Source: Bacteroidales bacterium (lineage in GTDB: Bacteria > Bacteroidota > Bacteroidia > Bacteroidales > UBA932). From it: a stretch of 44,706 nt of DNA. Under the pieces are notes generated by a model, which saw nothing but the letters and a program-made list of their open reading frames with translations, did not search any database and was not told where the DNA came from. The DNA is taken from the NCBI GenBank assembly GCA_017614795.1, contig JAGABD010000076.1, positions 1 to 44,706 of the forward strand, read 5' to 3'. Shown in pieces: positions 15,384-22,901 of the stretch (the stretch's first letter is position 1; each line of letters begins with the position of its first letter). Made by a program: the position numbers and the translations under genes.

Positions 15384-17282
15384 ATGAAAGAGTATTTATT
15401 TATTGCAGTGGCGGCAATGTCGATGATCGTTGCCTGCAGCAAAGAAAAAGAGCTTCGTGCTCCCGAAGAGACTAAAGTAGCTCCCATCGAGCATATCGAC
15501 GGGTGGGACTACATTCGCGCCACCAATGGCGATAGCAAAGCAATCATTGATGATTCCTCTGCTGAGTTTTCTTGGGCCGCTGGAGATAAGATTGCACTTT
15601 TCTCCGGTGACACATACTACAAATCCGAAGGCCTGGCGGACGCTTATGATGACAATACCGACGTGGAGTTTGCGTTCACGACTGCTGTCAATGCTGGACG
15701 TGCCGACTTCGCAGTCTATCCTGCCGACCTGGTGTTCGATGGTGACAACGTAAGGGCAAATAGTGTGAGCAACCACGCTGCCAGCAGTCTTACTCTCACC
15801 CTCCCCGCCAGCTACGCTTTGGCTGATGTTCAGGGCGCAAAGTCCGTTACTCCTATGATTGCACTTAACGCTCCAGACGGAACTCTGTATTTCAAGTCGA
15901 TATGCGCGTTGCTCCGTTTGACGCTCGAGAATGTTCCTAAGCAGACCAAATCTATTTCTTTTACTTTCGGTGGAAAGAAGGTGCAAGGTGAATTCACTCT
16001 CAGTGGTGTGAACCTTGGAGATCTTGACTCTTTTGCTGGAGTGCAGGTGAATCCTTCCAGCGCAAGCGACTCGACCATTACTGTTACGGGTGTCTCTATT
16101 GATGCGCTTACGAAAGATTTTGTCGTAAGCATTCCTGTTCCCGTGGCTGTTGCTTCTTCGTGTGAATACAAGACTGTAACTGTTACCACTTTGGATGAGC
16201 AGGGTCATAAGATTAACTCATATAGGGCTTCGGTCAAGTCCTCGGGTAACTGGGTTCCGTCCCGAAAGTCTTCACGTAAACTTAGCGTTACGCTGCCAGT
16301 GTTTACTTCTCAAGGAACTACTGCTTTCAACGATGGTGTAAAAGTGGTATTTGCTCCGGGCAATCTCAGGGCCACATTAGAGGGGCTGCCAGCAGCCAAT
16401 ACTCCTGGTTATGCATCAAAATGGGAATTTGCGCCACATCAGTATGATACTATTGCCACATATACCCCGACCGGAAGGCAATATTCTATTAATTCTATTA
16501 AAGACCCTAAGGTTGGAGATGTCATTGACCTGTTCTGCTGGTGTGGAGAAAGTGCTACCGGATTCACTGGAAGCTTTAGTGATGATAAGTATAAATACGG
16601 AATTCTCAATAGCTCCGGCTCGGGTGTCTTTACAGGATCCTCCGTAAGCACCGGTGCGAGTGATCATATCTTAAAGGACTGGGGAACCCTTGAAATTAGT
16701 GATGGCGCTGACGGCTATTATCCTTCAGGGACATGGCGCCTTCCTAATGACGGCCCTTCTCCTGTCGCTACGAATACAGTTGAATGGAACCATTTAACGC
16801 AAAAACGCAGTTGCGCATCAGGTTACAGAAATGCGAAAGCTACAATTCTAAATGGAGAAACGCTTATCGCACGAGGCCTTATCCTTTTCCCTGATACATA
16901 CACCCATCCTTCAGGTGTTAGAGCTATTAATGGCAAGGCTTCTGGTCATTCTAATGTGGCTTACACACAGAACCTTTTGCAGCTTAGCGAATGGGAACAA
17001 ATGGAGGCTGTTGGCTGTGTGTTCCTGCCCGTAACCAACATAAGGGATTCGCAAACCACTGTGTACTACGGAGATATGGGCTATTGGTCTAATTATACTA
17101 AAGATAAAGCAAACGCTGCAGGTTCATCAATGGCCGACTATACACTCTGGCCGTATTCCAGAGTTAACGGGAAATCATCAACTACTCCCAAGTATAAGAT
17201 TTCTTCATCAGCAGGCTATGGTGAAAAATCTATTGGAAAGAATTTAGGAGCGGCAGTTCGTCTTATCCGTGTTGTGAACTAA
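15384..17282 (+). CDS. Fimbrillin-like / FISUMP-like lipoprotein, paralogue 2
   Basis: Secreted lipoprotein of 632 residues; signal MKEYLFIAVAAMSMIVAC (Cys18) followed by SKEKELRAPEE as in paralogue 1. Fimbrillin-like region about 40-320 (FSWAAGDKIALFSGDTYY, ADFAVYPADLVFDG, FKSICALLRLTL). FISUMP-like region about 325-632 (VVFAPGNLRATL, GTWRLPNDG, FPDTYTHPSGVR, VGCVFLPVTNIR, end GAAVRLIRVVN). AT-rich like paralogue 1. The last residues deviate from the usual VRLVRD ending (VRLIRVV). The next gene, a module B protein, starts 13 nt later. Function unknown. Confidence 0.9.
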   Translation: MKEYLFIAVAAMSMIVACSKEKELRAPEETKVAPIEHIDGWDYIRATNGDSKAIIDDSSAEFSWAAGDKIALFSGDTYYKSEGLADAYDDNTDVEFAFTTAVNAGRADFAVYPADLVFDGDNVRANSVSNHAASSLTLTLPASYALADVQGAKSVTPMIALNAPDGTLYFKSICALLRLTLENVPKQTKSISFTFGGKKVQGEFTLSGVNLGDLDSFAGVQVNPSSASDSTITVTGVSIDALTKDFVVSIPVPVAVASSCEYKTVTVTTLDEQGHKINSYRASVKSSGNWVPSRKSSRKLSVTLPVFTSQGTTAFNDGVKVVFAPGNLRATLEGLPAANTPGYASKWEFAPHQYDTIATYTPTGRQYSINSIKDPKVGDVIDLFCWCGESATGFTGSFSDDKYKYGILNSSGSGVFTGSSVSTGASDHILKDWGTLEISDGADGYYPSGTWRLPNDGPSPVATNTVEWNHLTQKRSCASGYRNAKATILNGETLIARGLILFPDTYTHPSGVRAINGKASGHSNVAYTQNLLQLSEWEQMEAVGCVFLPVTNIRDSQTTVYYGDMGYWSNYTKDKANAAGSSMADYTLWPYSRVNGKSSTTPKYKISSSAGYGEKSIGKNLGAAVRLIRVVN

Positions 17283-17295
17283 CGATTATTATTAA

Positions 17296-17979
17296 ATGAT
17301 GAAAAATCATTTCCTGGCAAAGATTCTCCTGGCGGTGGCGGTAATGCTCACCGCCGGGGGATTCCTGGCCAAGGCCCAGAAGGCCTGGCCGGAGGATCCC
17401 GAGGCATTCGACTACGGCGTAGCGGCCGGAGTCACCAAGACCGCGAACATCGCGGCCGATGCGTTCGGCGTGGCGGCGAAGGAAAGGCTTGCCGTTCCTT
17501 CCACCGTCGTGGACAATATCACCTGGCTTTCGGCCGAGAAGAACGCGGGCACCCATATGGGCAACCGCATCGTGTACAACAGGGTGAAGGCCTATGAACA
17601 GGTGGCCGGCACCAAGGTTGCGTCCGATGTGGGCATCCGCTTCAAGATCAACAGGCCCGGCACCTTCGATATGTATCCTAGGTTTATGTATGCCGAGGCT
17701 GAAAGGGCCCAGAAGTTCATCGCCGTGCTCGTAACCACAAAGGGCGGCGTAACCACCGCGACCAAGATCTTCGAACAGACCAAGGCCCCGGAGGATATGT
17801 CCACCAGCGGCAAGGAGCAGAGCGATCCGCGCTTCCGCGTGAAGTTCGAGGTGACCGCCGAGATGCTTTCGGGCATCGACGGCGCCGCCACTGTCTACTT
17901 CTGGCACAAGGCCGACAACGAAGGCAACATCGGCCATATGGTGAGCTATTTCCCTCCCAAGTGGACTCCTTCGCTGTAG
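17296..17979 (+). CDS. Secreted stand-alone module B protein
   Basis: A 227-residue secreted protein. The N-terminal signal runs MMKNHFLAKILLAVAVML and ends near AKAQ; there is no lipobox Cys. The mature part is module B alone: PEAFDYGVAAGVTKTANI, the core IRFKINRPGTFDMYPRF, a long beta-rich stretch with VLVTTKGGV, and the end SYFPPKWTPSL. The same module forms the C-terminus of the 21123 and 29964 proteins and the middle of the 5245 protein. The conserved N-R/K-P-G-T turn suggests a beta-sandwich, possibly carbohydrate-binding, but no known family is certain. Confidence 0.82.
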   Translation: MMKNHFLAKILLAVAVMLTAGGFLAKAQKAWPEDPEAFDYGVAAGVTKTANIAADAFGVAAKERLAVPSTVVDNITWLSAEKNAGTHMGNRIVYNRVKAYEQVAGTKVASDVGIRFKINRPGTFDMYPRFMYAEAERAQKFIAVLVTTKGGVTTATKIFEQTKAPEDMSTSGKEQSDPRFRVKFEVTAEMLSGIDGAATVYFWHKADNEGNIGHMVSYFPPKWTPSL

Positions 17980-18036
17980 GACGGCAGAAACCACAGACAG
18001 AAAACGCAATTGATAACCAATAAACTCTACGTCTTT

Positions 18037-18180
18037 ATGACAAGAAAACCTTATTTCGCTCCATCGACTTCACAGTTCGGGTGGGCTCCGGTGAACGTAC
18101 TTTGCGTAAGCGATCCGGATGCAATCGTGTCCAGTGGCGAGGATATGGATCCTTGGGAAGACAATGATGACAACAACTAA
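18037..18180 (+). CDS. Small acidic Cys-containing peptide, group II
   Basis: A 47-residue ORF: MTRKPYFAPSTSQFGWAP, VNVLCVSDPDAIV with the only Cys, SSGEDMDPWEDND and a DNN tail. The 48 nt 18086-18133 are identical to 22792-22839. It ends 11 nt before the 18192 lipoprotein with a spacer ending ACGCGCC. Upstream, TTGATAACCAATAAACT resembles the leader of the minus-strand copy. Function unknown. Confidence 0.75.
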   Translation: MTRKPYFAPSTSQFGWAPVNVLCVSDPDAIVSSGEDMDPWEDNDDNN

Positions 18181-18191
18181 AACCACGCGCC

Positions 18192-20129
18192 ATGAAAAAG
18201 TATCTATTTATTATCGCGGCCGCGGCAACAGTGCTGACAGCTTGCACCAAGGAACTGAAAGAAGTTTCCAAAGAAGCCATCGATGACGATGCCAAGGCAT
18301 TGACCTATATCGGCGCCGTCAGCGACGAAGTTATAGCCGGCAAGGCTCTCGTCAACGACGAGACCGCCGCTTTTACCTGGAGCACGGGCGATCAGATTGC
18401 CGTTTTCTCGGGTGGTACCTATTATGTCTCGGAAGAACTTTCGAGCAGCTACAACGGCCAGGCGACGGCCCAGTTCGCTTTCGCGGACGACATCGACGCC
18501 GGACGTACCGACTTTGCGGTGTATCCCGCGAGCCTTGTGCATAACGGATTCAGCGCAATCACGAGTTCCGTCAACAAGCATACGGCAGCGGAGTTCTCCG
18601 TGAAACTTCCCAAGAACTACGAGCTTGAACAGCTTCAGGGCGAGCAGTCTCCCGCTCCCAGGATTGCGGTGAACGTTCCCGGCCAGGGCCTGCAGTTCAA
18701 GTCCATCTGCGCACTGCTGCGCATTACCTTGAAGGATGTTCCCAAGGGCTGCGACCATCTCACTGTGCAGTCCCCCGACAAGAAAGTGAACGGCGAGTAC
18801 GTAATGACCGGCGTGGAAGCCGGCACCAGCGCACTTGTCCTGGCAGGATCTTCCAAGGAGTCCGAATCCATCATCACCATCAACGAGCTCGGACTCAAGG
18901 GCTATGCTGACAGCCTTGTTCTCAACATTCCCGTTCCTACGGATGTTTCGAATACTCTCGGGTATGCCAACGTCAAGGTTACCGCGTGGGATGCAGATGA
19001 TGTGGAAATCAACCATATCGTGGCTCCCATCAAGGTGGTCTCATCCGTTTCCACGTCGTGGGGTCCCGGCCGCAAGACCGCCCGCAAGATGACGGCTTAT
19101 CTGCCTGCGTTTACTGTGGCGGGTTCGCGTATCGATACCGCTACTGCGAAGGTCATCTTCGCTCCAGGCAACCTGCGTGCGAAAGTTGATGTGGTTCCCA
19201 AGGTTACTATCAAGAGTGGCGCCCGTTCGAACAGCTGCTCCATCGACAACTTCGGGTCTGCATCCGAATGGAGTTTCCACGAGCATCAGTACGATTCCTA
19301 TCGCAACACAATCCCTGCCGGACATACTTATGCTCAGAATTCATTCGAGGAGTTTGCGACGGGTGACTACACCGACTTGTTCGCCTGGACAGGCGCTGAT
19401 GCGGGTTCAACCCTCAAGAATAAAGGTCTTGCCTATCTCTTCGGTGTTTTCTATGGGGCCAGCAGCGGTACGAGCGGATATCTCGGAGGCGCTTCCGGTT
19501 CGCCCAATGTAGACCTTTTGCACGACTGGGGAGAGAATGTGATCCTTCACGGAGAGGTCACCTACCCGGCGAACACTTGGAGAACCCCCTCGGCAAGTGA
19601 ATGGGAGTGCGTGCTCAAGAACAGGAAAGATGCATCTGATGCCCTTATCAAGAATGGTGTAAAAGCGACTCTTATCAGGGCTGCCGGCGATACTGTGGCT
19701 TACGGACTGATTCTTTTCCCCGACCACTATGTACATCCTTACGGAGTGCCCGCTTTTGTAAAGGAATACTGCGCGGCAAATCCTTCCTATGATGGGAAGA
19801 CTACCGGAGCAATGGCCTCCGACAATGTTTTCAATCTGGATGATTGGGCAAGGTTGGAAAATGCAGGTTGCGTATTCCTTCCCACTACCGACCAGCGCAA
19901 CTATAATGCTGATATAACATTGATGGTAAACAATCCCGGTTGCGGTCTCTATTGGTCGTCCACGCTGTCTGCGACTTCGCTCGCATTTGCACTCGCCTTC
20001 AACTGCCCCGAAGCCGGCAGAAATGTGGCATATCCGGGCAGTGGCAGTACTGCTATAGACGTGGATGTAAAGTATAAGAGAAGCAGGTATTACTCTTTGG
20101 GTGTACGTCTCGTACGTGATATTAAGTAA
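18192..20129 (+). CDS. Fimbrillin-like / FISUMP-like lipoprotein, paralogue 3
   Basis: Secreted lipoprotein of 645 residues with signal MKKYLFIIAAAATVLTAC (Cys18) and CTKELKE after it, shared with paralogue 4. Fimbrillin-like region about 40-320 (FTWSTGDQIAVFSGGTYY, TDFAVYPASLVHNG, LQFKSICALLRITL, SPDKKVNGEYVMT). FISUMP-like region about 325-645 (VIFAPGNLRAKV, LLHDWGENVI, ANTWRTPSASEWE, FPDHYVHPYGV, AGCVFLPTTDQR, YWSSTLSATS, end LGVRLVRDIK). High GC, unlike paralogues 1 and 2. The following gene starts one base after the stop. Function unknown; probably surface exposed. Confidence 0.9.
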   Translation: MKKYLFIIAAAATVLTACTKELKEVSKEAIDDDAKALTYIGAVSDEVIAGKALVNDETAAFTWSTGDQIAVFSGGTYYVSEELSSSYNGQATAQFAFADDIDAGRTDFAVYPASLVHNGFSAITSSVNKHTAAEFSVKLPKNYELEQLQGEQSPAPRIAVNVPGQGLQFKSICALLRITLKDVPKGCDHLTVQSPDKKVNGEYVMTGVEAGTSALVLAGSSKESESIITINELGLKGYADSLVLNIPVPTDVSNTLGYANVKVTAWDADDVEINHIVAPIKVVSSVSTSWGPGRKTARKMTAYLPAFTVAGSRIDTATAKVIFAPGNLRAKVDVVPKVTIKSGARSNSCSIDNFGSASEWSFHEHQYDSYRNTIPAGHTYAQNSFEEFATGDYTDLFAWTGADAGSTLKNKGLAYLFGVFYGASSGTSGYLGGASGSPNVDLLHDWGENVILHGEVTYPANTWRTPSASEWECVLKNRKDASDALIKNGVKATLIRAAGDTVAYGLILFPDHYVHPYGVPAFVKEYCAANPSYDGKTTGAMASDNVFNLDDWARLENAGCVFLPTTDQRNYNADITLMVNNPGCGLYWSSTLSATSLAFALAFNCPEAGRNVAYPGSGSTAIDVDVKYKRSRYYSLGVRLVRDIK

Positions 20130-20130
20130 A

Positions 20131-21096
20131 GTGAATACACTGAAACAGTTATTCTTGTTTGCGGCACTTGCCGCAGCCGTATCGGCCTTGGCTTTCTGCA
20201 CGAAAATGCAGGAGGCCGGGGTCGTATATACGACCAAGACCATAACGGTAGGTTTTGAGCAGGAATCCCCTGCGGCGAAACCATTCCTGTCGGACGGCCA
20301 GTTCTTCAAGTGGAGCTCCAGCGAACAGGACAAGAAGCTCTATGTCTTCGACGGCAACAACACCCGCTACACGTTCAACAACGTGACCAGCGACATCAGC
20401 GTTTCCTCACGCACCTTCTCCTGCGACTCCTGGCCGACTTCCGGCGAGGTGAAACTGGTGCTCTGGAACGGCGCCACGTCGTCGAGCGAAACGCTCAGCG
20501 GCTGGAGCGTCAGCGGAAGCAACCTCGTGCTCAAGAACTCGCAGACCATCGGCAACACCGATTCTTTCGAGCAGAGCCAGGCGATTTCCGTTATGAAGAA
20601 GGGCGACACGCAGCTGAAACCCGTGTTCGGCTTCCTGCGCCTGAAAAACGATCCTTTCCCCGGCGGCGCGGCCGCATCGGTGAAGAAGGTCGTGATAACC
20701 GCCGACGAGAATATCGCCGGCAAGGTGAAGGTGGACTACTCCGGCTCGTCGCCTGTCACCACCATAATTTCCAGCGCCTCCAAGACCATCACCGCATGGA
20801 CGAGGTACAACAAAGGAAAGTACGAGGCCGGGTATATGTACGTGGCGATGGTGCCGGGTACGTATCACAATGTGAAAATGACGATTTATCCCTTCGCGAC
20901 CGAGGCTACGGCCCAGGATACTGCGGAAGGGACATCGTTTACTATGAACGCCGACGTGCTGTTCATAGAACGCGGCAGATACACCGACGGTGGCGTTCTG
21001 CCTTACGTAAAGCCCGTGCCGGTTCCGGACCCGGAGCCGGGCTCCCCGGTCCAGGGCAGCGGCGAGAATATGGACCCCTGGGAATTGAACGATTGA
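20131..21096 (+). CDS. Module A lipoprotein ending in the peptide motif GENMDPWELND
   Basis: Lipoprotein of 321 residues with a GTG start at 20131, one base after the previous stop; a longer frame from 20101 would overlap the upstream gene. Signal NTLKQLFLFAALAAAVSALA then FC (lipobox). The body is one fimbrillin-like module A (ITVGFEQE, KLYVFDGNNTRYTF, KLVLWNG, DYSGSSPVTTI, GTYHNVKMTIYPF, RYTDGGVLP). A Pro-Glu linker leads to the last residues QGSGENMDPWELND, the same ending as the small peptides here. It therefore looks like a fusion of module A with the peptide's C-terminal tag, which hints that this tag works at the cell surface or during export. Function otherwise unknown. Confidence 0.82.
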   Translation: MNTLKQLFLFAALAAAVSALAFCTKMQEAGVVYTTKTITVGFEQESPAAKPFLSDGQFFKWSSSEQDKKLYVFDGNNTRYTFNNVTSDISVSSRTFSCDSWPTSGEVKLVLWNGATSSSETLSGWSVSGSNLVLKNSQTIGNTDSFEQSQAISVMKKGDTQLKPVFGFLRLKNDPFPGGAAASVKKVVITADENIAGKVKVDYSGSSPVTTIISSASKTITAWTRYNKGKYEAGYMYVAMVPGTYHNVKMTIYPFATEATAQDTAEGTSFTMNADVLFIERGRYTDGGVLPYVKPVPVPDPEPGSPVQGSGENMDPWELND

Positions 21097-21122
21097 TATA
21101 ATAATATATTAAGGTGTACGCA

Positions 21123-22700
21123 GTGAGAAAAATATTTGTTTTTGCGACAATCGCCCTCGGAGCGGTTGTGGCCGCATCCTGCACGAAGGACCGCAATGCG
21201 GCCCCCGCGGCGAACGGCGACGGCAGCATTACCATAGGATTCGAGAATACCACCCCAAGGACATTCTTGAACAGCGGCAACACGGACAGCCCGGTAATTA
21301 CCTGGTACACCACAGCGAACGACAAGGTGCTTTACGTGTTCCGCAAGAGCGACAACAAGAAGTATGCATATGTGAGCACTTCCACAACCGAAGAGGTAGT
21401 GCGTTCCTTTGAACCGGATACCAATGTTCCAGACCTTTCGAACAACTACTCGTACGCTATCTGGACCGGCCGCACCGCCAATTACGACAACACAAAGATA
21501 AGCGGCGGCAAGATTACCTCCGACGGTTCGCTCACGCTCCCCAGCACCCAGAGCATCAACAAGTTCCAGTCATTCGAGATGAACACCAACATTGCGGTTG
21601 CCAAGCCCGGCGACGACTGCCTCAAGAACGTGTTCGGCTATCTGAGGTATCAGATACCTACCGGCACGAAGGGCAAGGCGACCATCAAGTCGGTGAAATT
21701 CGAGGCGGACGAGAATCTTGCGGGCAAGATCCAGATAGACTACTCCGGCGACAACCCCGTAGCGACCATCATCTCGAACGGCAGCAAGTCGCTCACCATC
21801 AATACCCGTTACCTGAACGGCTATTACGAAGGCAATTACATCTGGGCCGTGATGGTGCCCGGCACCTACCATAATTTCCGCGTGACCATCACTCCGTTCG
21901 TGACCGAGGGCACCAGCGAGGATGCGGCGACCGGCACTCCCTTCACTCTCTACGGAGGAACCGTCTCCATTCTGCGCAGCCAGTGGACCGACGGCGGCGT
22001 CCTTCCTAACAAGAACCCTCTCGCGCCCGAATGGTGCGGCGACAAGAGCGCCTTCGACTACGGCTATCCCGACGGCACTACGCACAAGGCAAGCATTGTA
22101 GGCCCCGGCGGCTTTAATGTTTACGGCGTTTATAACGACGGCACTAACACCAGCCTCAGAAATATCACAGAACCTATCATCGTCGACGGCATTACATACG
22201 GCGGCCCCGGAATGATTTACTACGGCAACCGTATTTCCGCGTCGAAGGTGCAGAATCTCTGGAACGACAATTACCCGAACGTAATACCAGCCAAGAATTA
22301 TTTTGCATTCAAGATCAACCGTCCCGGCACTCTCAGGTTTTACGGAGCATCCTCGAACAGGGATGCCATAGAGGGAACCAACCCTGTGGAATATGCTGTC
22401 CGCATTCCTACATACCGTATCGCGATGATTACCAGGGAGAACGGTGAACTGACCGCGAGGGTGATCAAGCAGGTGACGCCCGCCGAGGTGCCCGACGGCC
22501 AGGTTTCGGATAACCGCACGGACAGCAATATCTATTCGTCCGCCTGGTCGAAATACTGGGTGACGATAGATGTTACGGCGGCGGATCTCGCGGGAATGGA
22601 GGAGGCGCCGACGCTTTACCTCTACCATGTCAACTCCCAGGTGAACTCCTTGTCGGTGCTTTACTGGCCGCTTGAATGGACACCCACACCACAGAACTAA
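21123..22700 (+). CDS. Lipoprotein: module A + module B
   Basis: Lipoprotein of 525 residues from GTG 21123 (GTG 21114 would add three residues); signal MRKIFVFATIALGAVVAASC. Module A about 25-300 (ITIGFENTTPRTFL, YAIWTGRTAN, KSVKFEADENLAGKIQI, AVMVPGTYHNFRVTITPF, GGVLPN). Module B about 305-525 begins SAFDYGYPDG, has FKINRPGTLRFYGA and ends VLYWPLEWTPTPQN. The same two modules occur in the same order in the 5245 protein, there followed by a beta-helix. The next peptide gene starts 33 nt later. No catalytic residues are recognisable; a binding protein is the simplest view. Confidence 0.82.
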   Translation: MRKIFVFATIALGAVVAASCTKDRNAAPAANGDGSITIGFENTTPRTFLNSGNTDSPVITWYTTANDKVLYVFRKSDNKKYAYVSTSTTEEVVRSFEPDTNVPDLSNNYSYAIWTGRTANYDNTKISGGKITSDGSLTLPSTQSINKFQSFEMNTNIAVAKPGDDCLKNVFGYLRYQIPTGTKGKATIKSVKFEADENLAGKIQIDYSGDNPVATIISNGSKSLTINTRYLNGYYEGNYIWAVMVPGTYHNFRVTITPFVTEGTSEDAATGTPFTLYGGTVSILRSQWTDGGVLPNKNPLAPEWCGDKSAFDYGYPDGTTHKASIVGPGGFNVYGVYNDGTNTSLRNITEPIIVDGITYGGPGMIYYGNRISASKVQNLWNDNYPNVIPAKNYFAFKINRPGTLRFYGASSNRDAIEGTNPVEYAVRIPTYRIAMITRENGELTARVIKQVTPAEVPDGQVSDNRTDSNIYSSAWSKYWVTIDVTAADLAGMEEAPTLYLYHVNSQVNSLSVLYWPLEWTPTPQN

Positions 22701-22733
22701 ACCCAACGACACTGAAACTAATAATATATCAAT

Positions 22734-22889
22734 ATGTTAATTATGAGTAAAAAATCGTATTTCGCTCCGGCAGCCAGGCTGTTCGAGTGGACTCCGGTGA
22801 ACGTACTTTGCGTAAGCGATCCGGATGCAATCGTGTCCAACGGCGAGGATATGGATCCTTGGGAGGACAATGATGACAATAACAACTAA
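22734..22889 (+). CDS. Small acidic Cys-containing peptide, group II second copy
   Basis: A 51-residue ORF (48 from ATG 22743): MLIMSKKSYFAPAARLFEW, VNVLCVSDPDAIV, SNGEDMDPWEDND and an Asn-rich tail. It is nearly identical to the 18037 peptide from residue 20 on, at both protein and DNA level. It ends 12 nt before the 22902 lipoprotein with AATTGACGCGCC. Function unknown. Confidence 0.75.
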   Translation: MLIMSKKSYFAPAARLFEWTPVNVLCVSDPDAIVSNGEDMDPWEDNDDNNN

Positions 22890-22901
22890 AATTGACGCGC
22901 C

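Noticed and set aside
4967..22889. The small peptides as classical lanthipeptide or lasso-type RiPP precursors
   Set aside because: No modification enzyme, protease-transporter or cyclase gene lies in the window, and each peptide has only one Cys; a processed-peptide role stays open but this class cannot be claimed.
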